A program made the translations under genes and the position numbers. The notes beneath the pieces are model-generated. The model was not told where the DNA came from, ran no database searches, and saw nothing but the letters and a program-made list of their open reading frames with translations. A DNA stretch of 64,000 nucleotides from Pirellula staleyi DSM 6068. GTDB lineage: Bacteria > Planctomycetota > Planctomycetia > Pirellulales > Pirellulaceae. Shown here in pieces: positions 37,517 through 46,957 of this stretch; position 1 is the first letter of the stretch; the number at the start of each line of letters is the position of its first letter. The stretch covers positions 3,968,001-4,032,000 of the forward strand of contig NC_013720.1 of assembly GCF_000025185.1 (NCBI RefSeq), written 5' to 3'.

Positions 37517-37946
37517 AAGAGGGGTGCACAGTCCAATAAGCGAGAAGCTGAAAGAAGAGCGTAGCGAGCAGAGGAGAGACTCTCACTGAGAGCAGGCCGC
37601 AGCGGTAGTCTATCTAGCGATTGACCTAGCGCGAGGAAGCGTTACGCAAAAACAGCGGCTTCGGCCAATATTCTCGCGAAATGCCAAGCACAAACGCCAG
37701 AATTTGCTTCCCCAAAGAGAGCAGCTGAAGCCCGGCTTGCGGATCTCCCTAGAAGTGGGGTGTCTGGTGGGTGCTGCGACATTGCTGGCGAACTCGAATT
37801 GCGTTGACGCAGTATGCCGACGATGATCAAAGCTACGCTGCTGGACCCCAAAACTGCACGCACAAGTGTTGGGGAGACGAACGGGTGACTGGCCCACGGC
37901 CGCCAGGAACCATTGGTGCTGGGGGATTTTCGGTTTGTCTACGACC
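37517..37946. promoter_or_regulatory. Divergent intergenic region between GH2-like and SGNH-TPR genes
   Basis: 430 bases without a supported gene. It must hold promoters for the leftward glycosidase/esterase genes and the rightward carbamoyltransferase module. The SGNH frame is open upstream to 37866 without a better start. I see no strong hairpin or clear promoter boxes. Confidence 0.45.
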
Positions 37947-39491
37947 ATGTCTGCCACTGCGCCTCGACGAGCTTCATCGCTTGCCAAACGAGTTTCGTTT
38001 CGGCTCGTGGCGGTGCTGTTGTCTCTTGCGCCGCTGGCGCTCTTCGAACTGACGCTCGTGGCACTCGACATCGGTAGTCCCTCCCGCTGCGAAGATCCGT
38101 TCGTCGGCTTCTCGGCGATTCATCCACTCTTTGAACGCAGCGACGATCAATCCGAGTATCACATCGCTCCGGCGCGGCTGAGTCATTTTCGACCCGCCAG
38201 CTTTCGCGCACAAAAGTCGCCGCACGAGTTCCGCATCTTTGTACTCGGTGGCAGCACCGTACAAGGAAGACCATACTCGACTCCGTCGGCTTTCAGCACC
38301 TGGCTCGAGAAAGGGCTTTGCGCGATCGATTCATCGCGCGACTATCAAGTGGTGAATTGTGGCGGCGTTTCCTATGCCAGCTATCGTTTGCTACCGATCC
38401 TCGAAGAAGTGCTGCGCTACGAGCCCGACCTCATCATTTTTTGTGAAGGTCACAACGAGTTTTTGGAGAGTCGCAGCTACGATCATCTTCATCAAGCCTC
38501 GCGCGGCACGAGCACGGCGGCAACACAATTCTCGCGACTTCGAACTTGGAATCTTCTTCGCAGCTGGATCCACCCGCCGCAATCGTCTTCTCCTACTGCC
38601 GAAAAATCGCAAGAAAACGCTAGTAAAACGATACTTCCGGCCGAAGCAGCCGCGCGACTCGACTGGCAAGGGGGAATGGCTTCGTACGTCCGCGATGCCA
38701 AGTGGCACGCACAAGTGACCGAGCATTTCGCGCACAGCTTGCAGCAGATCGTCGACCGCTGCAACGCCGCGCACGTGCCGCTGCTGATGGTCTGCCCGGT
38801 GAGCAATCTCGAGTGGGCACCGTTTAAATCGCAGCATAGCGACAACCTTGAAGATCCACTCAATTTAGCCGAAATCGAGCAGTTCGAAACGCTCATGGAA
38901 GAAGCAGCGGAACTCTATGGCACCGATCTTTCGCGCGCGATTGAGGTGCTCGAACGTGCAGCTAAGCTCAATCCTGAGCATGCGCAGGTGCACTTCGAAC
39001 TGGGGATTGCTTACCAGACGCAAGGGAATCGACAACAAGCTCGCGCGCATCTTTATCTCGCAAAAGAACTCGACGTCTGTCCCCTCCGTATGCTCGAGCC
39101 GATGGCTGATGCGTGTCGCCATATCGCTCAGAAAAATCATGTTCCGCTGGTTGATCTCCCCGAGAAGTTCACCATCATCTCGTCGGCCGGTTACCCTGGC
39201 CACGAATGGCTCATTGATCATGTCCATCCGACCATCGAAGGGCATCAGAAGGTGGCTACCTGGATACTCGAAGAGCTGATGCTTCGAAAAATGGTCGAGC
39301 CGACCGAGTCATGGGAAGCGAAAGTAGCGACAGCTTATCGTCAGCATCTGCAGACGCTCGATCATGTCTACTTCGAGCGTGGTCGTGCGCGACTTGCATC
39401 CGAGCAAGGGTGGGCTCGTGGTAAAGTTCGCAAGCCTCCGCCGATCAACAGCTCGATCGCCGTTCCGACGCCAGTCGAGGTGATGCCTTGA
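37947..39491 (+). CDS. Membrane-anchored SGNH/GDSL hydrolase with inserted TPR
   Basis: 514 residues with one N-terminal membrane helix (about 18-42). SGNH block I is FVLGGSTVQG (S103), block III is EGHNEF (N170) and block V is IDHVHPT (D424, H427), so a full esterase triad is present. Between blocks III and V lies a TPR-like segment at about 320-380 (AIEVLERAAKLNPEHAQVHF). It is probably an acyl-ester hydrolase or transferase facing the periplasm. It overlaps the carbamoyltransferase gene by 4 bases (TTGA), so the two act together, perhaps on the same glycan or lipid product. Confidence 0.85.
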   Translation: MSATAPRRASSLAKRVSFRLVAVLLSLAPLALFELTLVALDIGSPSRCEDPFVGFSAIHPLFERSDDQSEYHIAPARLSHFRPASFRAQKSPHEFRIFVLGGSTVQGRPYSTPSAFSTWLEKGLCAIDSSRDYQVVNCGGVSYASYRLLPILEEVLRYEPDLIIFCEGHNEFLESRSYDHLHQASRGTSTAATQFSRLRTWNLLRSWIHPPQSSSPTAEKSQENASKTILPAEAAARLDWQGGMASYVRDAKWHAQVTEHFAHSLQQIVDRCNAAHVPLLMVCPVSNLEWAPFKSQHSDNLEDPLNLAEIEQFETLMEEAAELYGTDLSRAIEVLERAAKLNPEHAQVHFELGIAYQTQGNRQQARAHLYLAKELDVCPLRMLEPMADACRHIAQKNHVPLVDLPEKFTIISSAGYPGHEWLIDHVHPTIEGHQKVATWILEELMLRKMVEPTESWEAKVATAYRQHLQTLDHVYFERGRARLASEQGWARGKVRKPPPINSSIAVPTPVEVMP

Positions 39492-41332
39492 CGGCGATCT
39501 TGGGAATCAGTGCCCACTTTCACGATGCTGCAGCTGCCTTGCTCGTCGATGGAAAAATTGTCGCTGCAGCCGAAGAGGAACGCTTCACGCGCCGCAAGCA
39601 TGATCCATCGTTTCCTCGGCATTCGATCGAATTCTGCTTGAAAAAAGCCGGTTTATCGCGCGATGACGTCGCTGTGGTAGCGTACTATGAGAAGCCCATC
39701 TTAAAATTCGATCGCTTACTCGAAACTGCTTTGGCCCATGCGCCGCGCGGCTTCTTTCGGTTTCATGACGCGATGAGTGAGTGGCTCAGCAGCAAGCTCT
39801 GGATGCGCCGCACGCTTCGACAGCAGTTTCCTGGCCGCTCGACCAAGCTGATGTTTTGTCAGCATCACGAAAGTCATGCAGCCAGCGCGTTCTATCCCAG
39901 CCCCTTTGAGGAAAGTGCGATCCTTACGGTCGATGGCGTAGGAGAATGGAGCACTACAGCGATCGGCATTGGGCGTGGGAATCGGTTGCAGCTTATCGAG
40001 CATTTGGAGTACCCCCATTCGCTCGGGCTCTTCTATTCAGCGATGACTGTTTACTGCGGATTCGAAGTGAACGAGGGTGAGTACAAACTGATGGGGCTGG
40101 CAGCTTATGGAGTGCCTCGTTTTCGCGAGCAGCTGATCGAGCATGTGGTGCAGCGGCGCGGGGATGGAAGCTTTCGACTGAATCCTAAGTTCTTTTCATT
40201 TAGCTATAGCGACCGGATGTTTACCCGCGCGCTGGAGCAGTTGCTCGAGGGTCCCCCACGCTCTGCCGAGAGTACGATGCAGGAGCGCTACTGCGATGTC
40301 GCCGCCAGTGCGCAAGCTGTACTCGAAATGGTGCTGTTGGATTTGGCGCATCGCGCTCGTGAGCGAACAGGGCTTCGCAAATTGACTCTGGCGGGAGGAG
40401 TTGCGCTCAACGGTGTCGCAACTGCCAAACTGCTCGAATCAGGACTCTTTGACGACATTTGGATTCAGCCTGCTGCGGGCGATTCGGGTGGTGCGCTCGG
40501 CGCAGCGCTGCTGGCATGGCACGAACTACAAGGATGCCCCCGCGATTTCAGTAACAGTACCCCACAAGGCAACAACTGCTGGGGACCTGCGTTGGCCGAC
40601 GCTGAGATAGAAACGCTGCTGCAGCAAGAGCGGCGCGCAGCTTCACGCCTGCAACCCTCGGAGCTGATTGCCTTCGTGGCACAGGAGCTCGCGCGAGGCA
40701 AAGTGGTGGGGTGGTGCGATGGCCGGATGGAATTTGGTCCGCGCGCCCTGGGGCATCGCAGTATCTTGGCCGATCCGCGTCGCGCTTCGATGCAGCAGCG
40801 ACTCAATGAAAAGATTAAGTTTCGCGAGGATTTTCGCCCGTTTGCGCCTGCAGTACTCGCGGAATATGCGGAGCGTTGGTTCGAGCTGCCTCGCGGTGCA
40901 AAGAGCCCTTACATGATGCTCGTGGGACTTGTCCGAAGTCTCCAAGAGCGCAGCGAACGATTCGGGCCAAGCGATACCGAAGCCTGTTGGCGCGATGGAC
41001 TGAAGCGGGCAGATCGCTGCTGGGATCTTCCGGCGATTACGCACGTCGACCGGAGCGCACGGATTCAAACGGTTGAGTCCGACGCTCATCCCCGTTTTCA
41101 TGCCTTGCTCACGGAGTTCGAGCGTCTCACCGGCTCGCCTGTGCTTCTGAATACGAGTTTTAATCTGCGCGGCGAACCGATCGTCTGCTCGGCTCATGAT
41201 GCTCTTCGAACCTTCGATGCGTCGGGAATCGATTGGCTGGTGCTTGGTGATTTCGTGGTAGGAAAAACTTCAGCAGCGATCACCACGAGCGAGGTCGCGC
41301 CGCTTCCAGGAGTCGGTCATGCGCTGGCGTGA
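39488..41332 (+). CDS. NodU/SxtI-type carbamoyltransferase
   Basis: 614 residues with a TTG start in a TTGA overlap with the upstream stop. The N-terminal domain (ILGISAHFHDAAAALLVDGK; metal-site residues in CQHHESHAAS, H126 and H130, and D149 in LTVDGVGEW) makes carbamoyl-AMP from carbamoyl phosphate and ATP. The C-terminal domain (MEFGPRALGHRSILADPR, LNTSFNLRGEPIVCS) completes the TobZ-like fold. It O-carbamoylates a hydroxyl of an unknown acceptor. It is the core of a four-gene module with SGNH-TPR, SxtJ-like and DUF5989 proteins. Confidence 0.92.
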   Translation: MTAILGISAHFHDAAAALLVDGKIVAAAEEERFTRRKHDPSFPRHSIEFCLKKAGLSRDDVAVVAYYEKPILKFDRLLETALAHAPRGFFRFHDAMSEWLSSKLWMRRTLRQQFPGRSTKLMFCQHHESHAASAFYPSPFEESAILTVDGVGEWSTTAIGIGRGNRLQLIEHLEYPHSLGLFYSAMTVYCGFEVNEGEYKLMGLAAYGVPRFREQLIEHVVQRRGDGSFRLNPKFFSFSYSDRMFTRALEQLLEGPPRSAESTMQERYCDVAASAQAVLEMVLLDLAHRARERTGLRKLTLAGGVALNGVATAKLLESGLFDDIWIQPAAGDSGGALGAALLAWHELQGCPRDFSNSTPQGNNCWGPALADAEIETLLQQERRAASRLQPSELIAFVAQELARGKVVGWCDGRMEFGPRALGHRSILADPRRASMQQRLNEKIKFREDFRPFAPAVLAEYAERWFELPRGAKSPYMMLVGLVRSLQERSERFGPSDTEACWRDGLKRADRCWDLPAITHVDRSARIQTVESDAHPRFHALLTEFERLTGSPVLLNTSFNLRGEPIVCSAHDALRTFDASGIDWLVLGDFVVGKTSAAITTSEVAPLPGVGHALA

Positions 41333-41747
41333 TGCTTGGGATATTCCGACAAGCTCGAAGCTGCGAACCTTTGGGTGGCTGCTTGTCACAGCCCTGTTAA
41401 TTGCCATGGCTGCTCGCGTGATGCGCGCGAGTGTGCTCTCGTCGTCAGCGATCCCGATGCTGATCGTGCTTGGTGCAGCAATTCCGATCGTTTCCCTCAT
41501 CGCGATCTACCGACCTGGTTGGCTCGCTCCTATTTATCGGATCTGGATGATTGCGGTCTTTCCCATCGGGTTTATCATCCATTGGGGGCTTTGGCTCGCA
41601 GTGTTCTGGTGCCTCGTCGTACCACTTGGAGTGGTTCAACGTTTGCTCGGTCGCGATCGTCTCCGGCAGGCCGACAAGGATAGCGCGACCCTCTGGAAGC
41701 CCGATGCACAGCCTCGCGCGGCGCGTCACTTCTGGCGACAGTATTAA
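41319..41747 (+). CDS. SxtJ-like small membrane protein
   Basis: 142 residues overlapping the carbamoyltransferase gene by 14 bases. Helices lie at about 17-35, 44-64 and 73-105. The sequence of the last helices, FIIHWGLWLAVFWCLVVPLG followed by VVQRLLGRDRL, is typical of the SxtJ family, whose genes sit beside carbamoyltransferases, including sxtI in saxitoxin clusters. Its role is unknown; it may anchor the transferase to the membrane. Confidence 0.78.
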   Translation: MRWRDAWDIPTSSKLRTFGWLLVTALLIAMAARVMRASVLSSSAIPMLIVLGAAIPIVSLIAIYRPGWLAPIYRIWMIAVFPIGFIIHWGLWLAVFWCLVVPLGVVQRLLGRDRLRQADKDSATLWKPDAQPRAARHFWRQY

Positions 41748-41809
41748 GATCGGCCCCTGCAGGTACGACCGTTGCGCGACGGCAGAAGCCAGGCAGGGTG
41801 GGGGACGCG

Positions 41810-42049
41810 ATGAACGATTCCATGGAATCAAAACCAGCCGATCCGCAAACTCCTTCGTCCTATCGCACTGACGAGGCGCCGGAAATGCGCGAGCAAGAGA
41901 ACCCAGGGATTATCCGCGAATTCCTAGAGTTTTTGCGAGAAGAGAAGAAGTGGTGGATCGCGCCGCTGCTGATTGCGCTCGCTCTGCTGGCGATTGTGGC
42001 AGCGCTGGCAGGAACTGCAGCAGCGCCCTTCATCTACACGCTCTACTAG
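41810..42049 (+). CDS. DUF5989-type single-span membrane protein
   Basis: 79 residues from an ATG behind GGGGGA; a GTG four codons upstream is the alternative. A charged N-terminal part leads to REFLEFLREEKKWWIAPLLI and a membrane helix ending APFIYTLY, the DUF5989 signature. Proteins of this sort, like SxtK, co-occur with NodU-type carbamoyltransferases and SxtJ. It lies 62 bases after the SxtJ-like gene and is the last gene of the module. Confidence 0.78.
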   Translation: MNDSMESKPADPQTPSSYRTDEAPEMREQENPGIIREFLEFLREEKKWWIAPLLIALALLAIVAALAGTAAAPFIYTLY

Positions 42050-42110
42050 AAGCGTGCAAAAGAATTTCTAGCGAAGCTCAAACAGCGTCGCGATGATAGT
42101 GCGGCACGCG

Positions 42111-43523
42111 CTAGCTAATGATGCCGTGTACCACTTCGCCGTGCACATCGGTTAAGCGAAAATCTCGTCCTGCATAGCGATAGGTCAGCTTCGTGTGGTC
42201 GAGGCCGAGCAGATGCAGCATCGTGGCATGCAGGTCGTGGAGGTGAACCTTGTCCTTCACGGCATAGTAGCCATACTCGTCGGTCTCTCCGTAACGCATG
42301 CCACCCTTCACGCCGCCACCCGCCATAAACATGGTGTATCCCTGCGGGTTATGATCGCGGCCATCGCCACCTTGCGCGGTGGGAGTCCGTCCGAACTCAC
42401 CACCCCACACCACGAGCGTATCTTCGAGCAGTCCACAGCGTTTCAGGTCGGTCAGTAGAGCAGCGATTGGCTGATCGACTTCATCGGCATTGTTTTGGTG
42501 GTCGTTCTTCAGCCCCCCATGCTGATCCCACTTATAACTGTGCGTGACCTGAATGAAACGCACCCCACGCTCGGCAAATCGACGCGCCATCAAACACTGA
42601 CGACCAAAGTTGTTGGTCTTAGGTTGATCGACGCCGTACAGTGCGAGGGTCTCAGGTGTTTCTTTGGAAATGTCCTGCACGTCGGGGACTTCTGCCTGCA
42701 TCCGGAATGCAAGTTCAAACGAGTTAATACGGGCTTCGAGCGAACTATCGGGACCGCTACGCTCGAGCGCCGAGCTGTTGAAGTGACGCAGCAGATCAAG
42801 CTCTTGACGCTGAATCTCGAGCGATGTGTCGGCGTTCTTGATGAACGGGATCTGCGCGCGTTCAGCGGGAACGCTCGAATAGCCGATCGGCGTGCCTTGG
42901 TACACCGCTGGCAAAAACGCACTGTTCCAAGCATTCACTCCGCCATGACCGAGCGTGGGACAAATCGTCACAAACCCGGGCAAATCTTGATTCTCAGTAC
43001 CCAGGCCATAGGTGATCCACGAACCCATGCTGGGGCGGATGAACGTATCGCTGCCGGTATGGAGTTCCAAAAGAGCCGATCCGTGGCGCGAGTTCGAGCA
43101 CCACATGCTGTTGATGAGGCAGATGTCGTCGATGCACGCCCCGACCTTCGGAAACAGATCGCTGACATGAATGCCACTCTCGCCATACTGACGAAATTGC
43201 CAAGGCGACTTCAGCAGCGCGCCGGTTTGCGATGAGACGACGCGTGGCTTGGCAAACGGGAGTTCCTTACCGTTATCTTTTTCGAGTTGCGGTTTGTAGT
43301 CGAACGTGTCGACCTGCGAAGGACCCCCATGCATGAACAGGAAAATCACGCGTTTCGCGCGGGGTGCGTGATGCGGCTTTTTGACCGACAGAGGACCCTC
43401 GGCAGCAGCGGCACGTTCTTCGCCCGACAGCAGGCTGGCCAAAGCGAGCGATCCAAAACCGATACCACTTTGACGAAGCATATCGCGGCGCGAAATCGCG
43501 GGTGAGTGCCAGTGCGATGTCAT
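42111..43523 (-). CDS. DUF1501 domain protein, Tat-exported (second copy)
   Basis: 470 residues from the ATG at 43523 (AAGGATT 6-8 bases upstream). The Tat leader is SPAISRRDMLRQSGIGFGSL. The domain opens RVIFLFMHGGPSQVDTFDYK and contains VVWGGEFGRTPTAQGGDGRD and GYTMFMAGGGVKGG, the DUF1501 pattern. It parallels the first copy at 23882-25339 but is clearly diverged, not a recent duplicate. It lies downstream of its DUF1549/DUF1553 partner on the same strand, 98 bases away. Confidence 0.92.
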   Translation of the reverse strand: MTSHWHSPAISRRDMLRQSGIGFGSLALASLLSGEERAAAAEGPLSVKKPHHAPRAKRVIFLFMHGGPSQVDTFDYKPQLEKDNGKELPFAKPRVVSSQTGALLKSPWQFRQYGESGIHVSDLFPKVGACIDDICLINSMWCSNSRHGSALLELHTGSDTFIRPSMGSWITYGLGTENQDLPGFVTICPTLGHGGVNAWNSAFLPAVYQGTPIGYSSVPAERAQIPFIKNADTSLEIQRQELDLLRHFNSSALERSGPDSSLEARINSFELAFRMQAEVPDVQDISKETPETLALYGVDQPKTNNFGRQCLMARRFAERGVRFIQVTHSYKWDQHGGLKNDHQNNADEVDQPIAALLTDLKRCGLLEDTLVVWGGEFGRTPTAQGGDGRDHNPQGYTMFMAGGGVKGGMRYGETDEYGYYAVKDKVHLHDLHATMLHLLGLDHTKLTYRYAGRDFRLTDVHGEVVHGIIS

Positions 43524-43621
43524 CGTGAATCCTTCAGTACGCGTAGATCGTGAGCTGTTTTTGTGAGGGGCAAAAGCCAGTAAGTAGCGACATGCAGTGC
43601 GAAGTTTATTGCTACCAATAC

Positions 43622-46600
43622 CTATTCGACGTAGATAAATTCGCTCGACGAAAGAATCACGCGGACAGCAGATCGCCACGCCTGTTTCTGTGCTTCGTCG
43701 TCGGCCAGTTTCGGATCGGCTGCTTTTAGATCGGCAGCCAGTTTGCTGGCAAAGCTGCTGATCGTCGATTTTTCGCTATCGGTGGCCGAGCGAGCCAAAG
43801 CACGCTGAAACAAAGCATCCACACGCTCTGCATCGGTCGGCTGCTCGGCGAGAAGTTTCTCGGCCAGTGTGCGCGAACTGGTGGCAACAATTTCGCTATT
43901 CATCATGAACAGCGCTTGCGGCGTCACTGTGGTGGTGGCCCGATTTCCTTCCAAGGCGCTCGGGTCTGCAAAGTCAAATGCTTGCAGCACTTCGTACACC
44001 GCGCTCCGTAGCACCGGTAGGTAGACACTCCGCCGGGTGTTGTCGTAGCCATTCACGCGCGAGCCGGTTCCCGTCACATAGTCGCGGTTGCGGAATTGCA
44101 TCAGCGTGCCACCGGTTGTCGCGTCGAGCCGGCTGCTGACAAACATCAGTGAATCTCGCACTTCTTCGGCTTCGAGTCGTCGACGCGACCAGCGCCAATA
44201 GAGCTTGTTTTCGGGATCGGCTTTGTACGACGCATCGCTATAAGCCGAGCTCATTTGATAGGTGCTCGAGAGCATGATTTCGCGATGCAGCGATTTGAGC
44301 GACCAGCCATGTTCGACGAGCCGCGTGGCAAGCCAATCGAGCAATTCAGGGTGCGTCGGACGATCGCCGAGTGTGCCGAAGTTATCGACCGATTTCACAA
44401 TGCCGGTCCCAAAATGCCATCGCCAGACACGGTTCGCCATCACGCGGCTGGTGAGGGGATGTTCGGCCGACGCCATCCATTGGGCGAGTTGCAAACGGCC
44501 ACTCGCATTGGGTTCGATTTTGGGTTCGCTAGAGGTCGAAACCACGCGCAGAAACTGACGTGGAACTTCCGCTCCCAAAGTCGTGTGGCTTCCACGCAGG
44601 TGAATCCGAACGTTCTGAGGTTTCCCCTCGCGAACCCCCATCGCTCGCGCGATTGGTGGTTTGTTATCCTCGAGCTCCTTCTGAGCTTTTTGTGCCTGCT
44701 CGATGGCACCTTTTTCAGCGTCCGTGAACTGCTGCTTGTGGTTGCGCGGCAGCCGGATCGGGCCACGTTTATCGGCCAGCAACTGATAAGCACCGCGCAG
44801 TGACTCGTCGATGTCCGCAGCAGCTTTCTTCGGTTTGCCGCGTGGGTGAAACGGTCCTGCTTGCTCAATCACTTGATCAATCCGCGCCTGAAAATCAGCT
44901 GCGAGCTTTGCAGCCAACTCTTCCTGCGCCCCTTCGGATTGCCACTTGATCCAGTCACTCCAGTGATCCGAATGGCTGCGGATTTGCTCAGAAAGATAAG
45001 TTGTCCAGCGATCGAGCGTCTCTTTGGGGAGATTGTTTTGCTTGGCATACTCGGCGAGCGAAATCGTCGCGGCCTTGGCCGTCGAGTGGCTGGTCGCTGG
45101 CCGATCGGTCGGCACCAAGGCCACCTTTTCGAAGTGGGGAATCGCCCCTTCATACTCGATGCGGAGCGTCACCTTGCCGGTCGGGAGTGTCGCCACCCCT
45201 TCGTTAAACCAGCGTGCCGAGCCGACATCGAAACTGCCGGTCGTTTCCTGGGCAGCATCGAGGTTGATGACGCTTCCCCCCAAGTAAAGGCGAATCTTGC
45301 GCACTTCCCCCGAGCAGTAGCGGAGTTCGATTTCATAGTTGCCAGCGGTGGCGATCTCGAAATCGTATTCGGCCTCGTTCAGGAAGTCGCCATCGCCACC
45401 ATTTTGAATGAACGTCCCATTTTTCAGGATCGTCCCCCGATCGTATTCTTCAGCTTCCTTGACGAGGGCCGTTTTCAGCACCTCTTCTGGTTTGCCTTCC
45501 AGGAGGGAATCGGCCGGCTTAAAGGTGCTGACAGGGGCGGGGACTTCCGTTTTCGAGAACGAGACAAATCGCGAAGCGGCGAGCAGATACTTGCCCGCTT
45601 TTTTCTGTTCTTCGAGCAGCACTCGTTCTTCAGCAACGCGGGTCGCCTCGTCGAGTTGCTTCTTCAGTTCGTTCTGTTTGGTTTCGTAGGCAATGCGCAA
45701 ATCACGCTGCTTTTCCGTTTCAAACGTGTGCTCGTGCCAGCTTGCCACGACACCAAAATTCTCCATGGTGTGCGTGCTCTTGAAGATCCCCGCGAGCGAA
45801 TAGTAGTCGGCGGTGGGAATCGGATCGAATTTGTGATCGTGGCAGCGTGCGCAAGCGACGGTCATCCCGAGAAATGCTTTGCTAAGCGTGTCGAGCTGTT
45901 CGTCGATGATGTCCATTTCTTTCTTCACAGGATCATCGTCGGCTAGCATCTTAGGGCCGACCGAGAGGAATCCGGTGGCAGTTACGCGACGGTACTTCTC
46001 TTCGAGCGATGTTTCGGGGCTCGCTTCCATCAGATCGCCAGCGAGTTGTTCGACAACAAACTGATCGTAAGGAAGGTCGCGATTGAAAGCGTCGATGACG
46101 TAGTCGCGATAACGCCACGCATGCTCGAAAGCGAGATTCTCGTCCATGCCGTTGGAGTCGGCATAACGGGCAACATCGAGCCAGTGACGCCCCCAACGCT
46201 CGCCATAAGCAGGGGAGGCAAGTAGGCGGTCGATCACCCGCTCGATAGCGCCGGGCTTGTCGTCGGCAAGGAAGCTGGCCAGTTCGTCGGTCGAAGGGGG
46301 GAGCCCTGTGAGGTCGAACGACATCCGCCGCAGCAGCACCGCGCGCGAGGCAGTTGGTGCTGGCTCAATGCCCTCCTCTTCCAGTTTCGCGAGGATGAAC
46401 TGATCGATCGGATTCTGCACCCACGCACCGTTTTTCACGGCGGGTGGTTCGTGCTTCACAACCGGTTTGAACGACCAGAAATCACGATCTTGCTCTGTCA
46501 CTTCACCAAGCTGTGTGTTGTTGGCGGCTGCTTTGGCAGCGATGGCTGCGGCATTTTCGCCGGGCCAGAATGCGGATTGTTTGATCCACAGCTGAAGGTT

Positions 46601-46957
46601 AGCAATCTCGGATTTCGAGAGCTTGTCCTTCGGGGGCATTTGCAGCAGTTCGCCATGCTGAACGGCTGAGATCAGCAGACTTTCGTCGGGTTTGCCGAGC
46701 ACGATAGCCGGTCCGCGTTCGCCACCCTTGAGCAACCCTTCGAGCGAATCGACGCGCAAACCGCTTTCAGCCGAATCTTCGCTGTGACAATCTTGGCACT
46801 TCGAAACCAGGATCGGGCGAATCTGTTTCTCGAAGAATTCCACCTGCTCGGCAGAAGGCTCTTCCTGGGGCATCGGCTCGTCCGCACGAAGCGACACATC
46901 CATCCCGAGAAGGAGGGAAAAGCTGATCCACCGAAGTGCGATCGATCGCCACATCAT
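43622..46957 (-). CDS. PSCyt1-DUF1549-DUF1553 protein with internal carbohydrate-binding-like module
   Basis: 1111 residues (or one fewer). A signal peptide is followed by PSCyt1 with C54-C57-H58 in VSKCQDCHSEDS. DUF1549 spans about 175-395, including a second CXXCH in VACARCHDHKFDPI. DUF1553 covers about 830-1090. Between them lies a coiled-coil-like stretch (about 412-455) and a beta-rich module at about 500-620 (GDFLNEAEYDFEIATAGNYE, then VTLRIEYEGAIPHFEKVALV) resembling CBM6/CBM35-type domains. Glycan binding is inferred from that likeness. It is predicted periplasmic and haem-binding, with the DUF1501 partner downstream. Confidence 0.9.
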   Translation of the reverse strand: MMWRSIALRWISFSLLLGMDVSLRADEPMPQEEPSAEQVEFFEKQIRPILVSKCQDCHSEDSAESGLRVDSLEGLLKGGERGPAIVLGKPDESLLISAVQHGELLQMPPKDKLSKSEIANLQLWIKQSAFWPGENAAAIAAKAAANNTQLGEVTEQDRDFWSFKPVVKHEPPAVKNGAWVQNPIDQFILAKLEEEGIEPAPTASRAVLLRRMSFDLTGLPPSTDELASFLADDKPGAIERVIDRLLASPAYGERWGRHWLDVARYADSNGMDENLAFEHAWRYRDYVIDAFNRDLPYDQFVVEQLAGDLMEASPETSLEEKYRRVTATGFLSVGPKMLADDDPVKKEMDIIDEQLDTLSKAFLGMTVACARCHDHKFDPIPTADYYSLAGIFKSTHTMENFGVVASWHEHTFETEKQRDLRIAYETKQNELKKQLDEATRVAEERVLLEEQKKAGKYLLAASRFVSFSKTEVPAPVSTFKPADSLLEGKPEEVLKTALVKEAEEYDRGTILKNGTFIQNGGDGDFLNEAEYDFEIATAGNYEIELRYCSGEVRKIRLYLGGSVINLDAAQETTGSFDVGSARWFNEGVATLPTGKVTLRIEYEGAIPHFEKVALVPTDRPATSHSTAKAATISLAEYAKQNNLPKETLDRWTTYLSEQIRSHSDHWSDWIKWQSEGAQEELAAKLAADFQARIDQVIEQAGPFHPRGKPKKAAADIDESLRGAYQLLADKRGPIRLPRNHKQQFTDAEKGAIEQAQKAQKELEDNKPPIARAMGVREGKPQNVRIHLRGSHTTLGAEVPRQFLRVVSTSSEPKIEPNASGRLQLAQWMASAEHPLTSRVMANRVWRWHFGTGIVKSVDNFGTLGDRPTHPELLDWLATRLVEHGWSLKSLHREIMLSSTYQMSSAYSDASYKADPENKLYWRWSRRRLEAEEVRDSLMFVSSRLDATTGGTLMQFRNRDYVTGTGSRVNGYDNTRRSVYLPVLRSAVYEVLQAFDFADPSALEGNRATTTVTPQALFMMNSEIVATSSRTLAEKLLAEQPTDAERVDALFQRALARSATDSEKSTISSFASKLAADLKAADPKLADDEAQKQAWRSAVRVILSSSEFIYVE

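Noticed and set aside
37947-42049. Saxitoxin-like biosynthetic cluster
   Set aside because: Only the carbamoyltransferase and its small partners are shared; no polyketide synthase, amidinotransferase or tailoring oxygenase genes are present.
44846-45946. Plus-strand open frame opposite the second DUF1549/DUF1553 gene
   Set aside because: Shadow of a confirmed gene; composition and lack of a ribosome-binding site argue against it.
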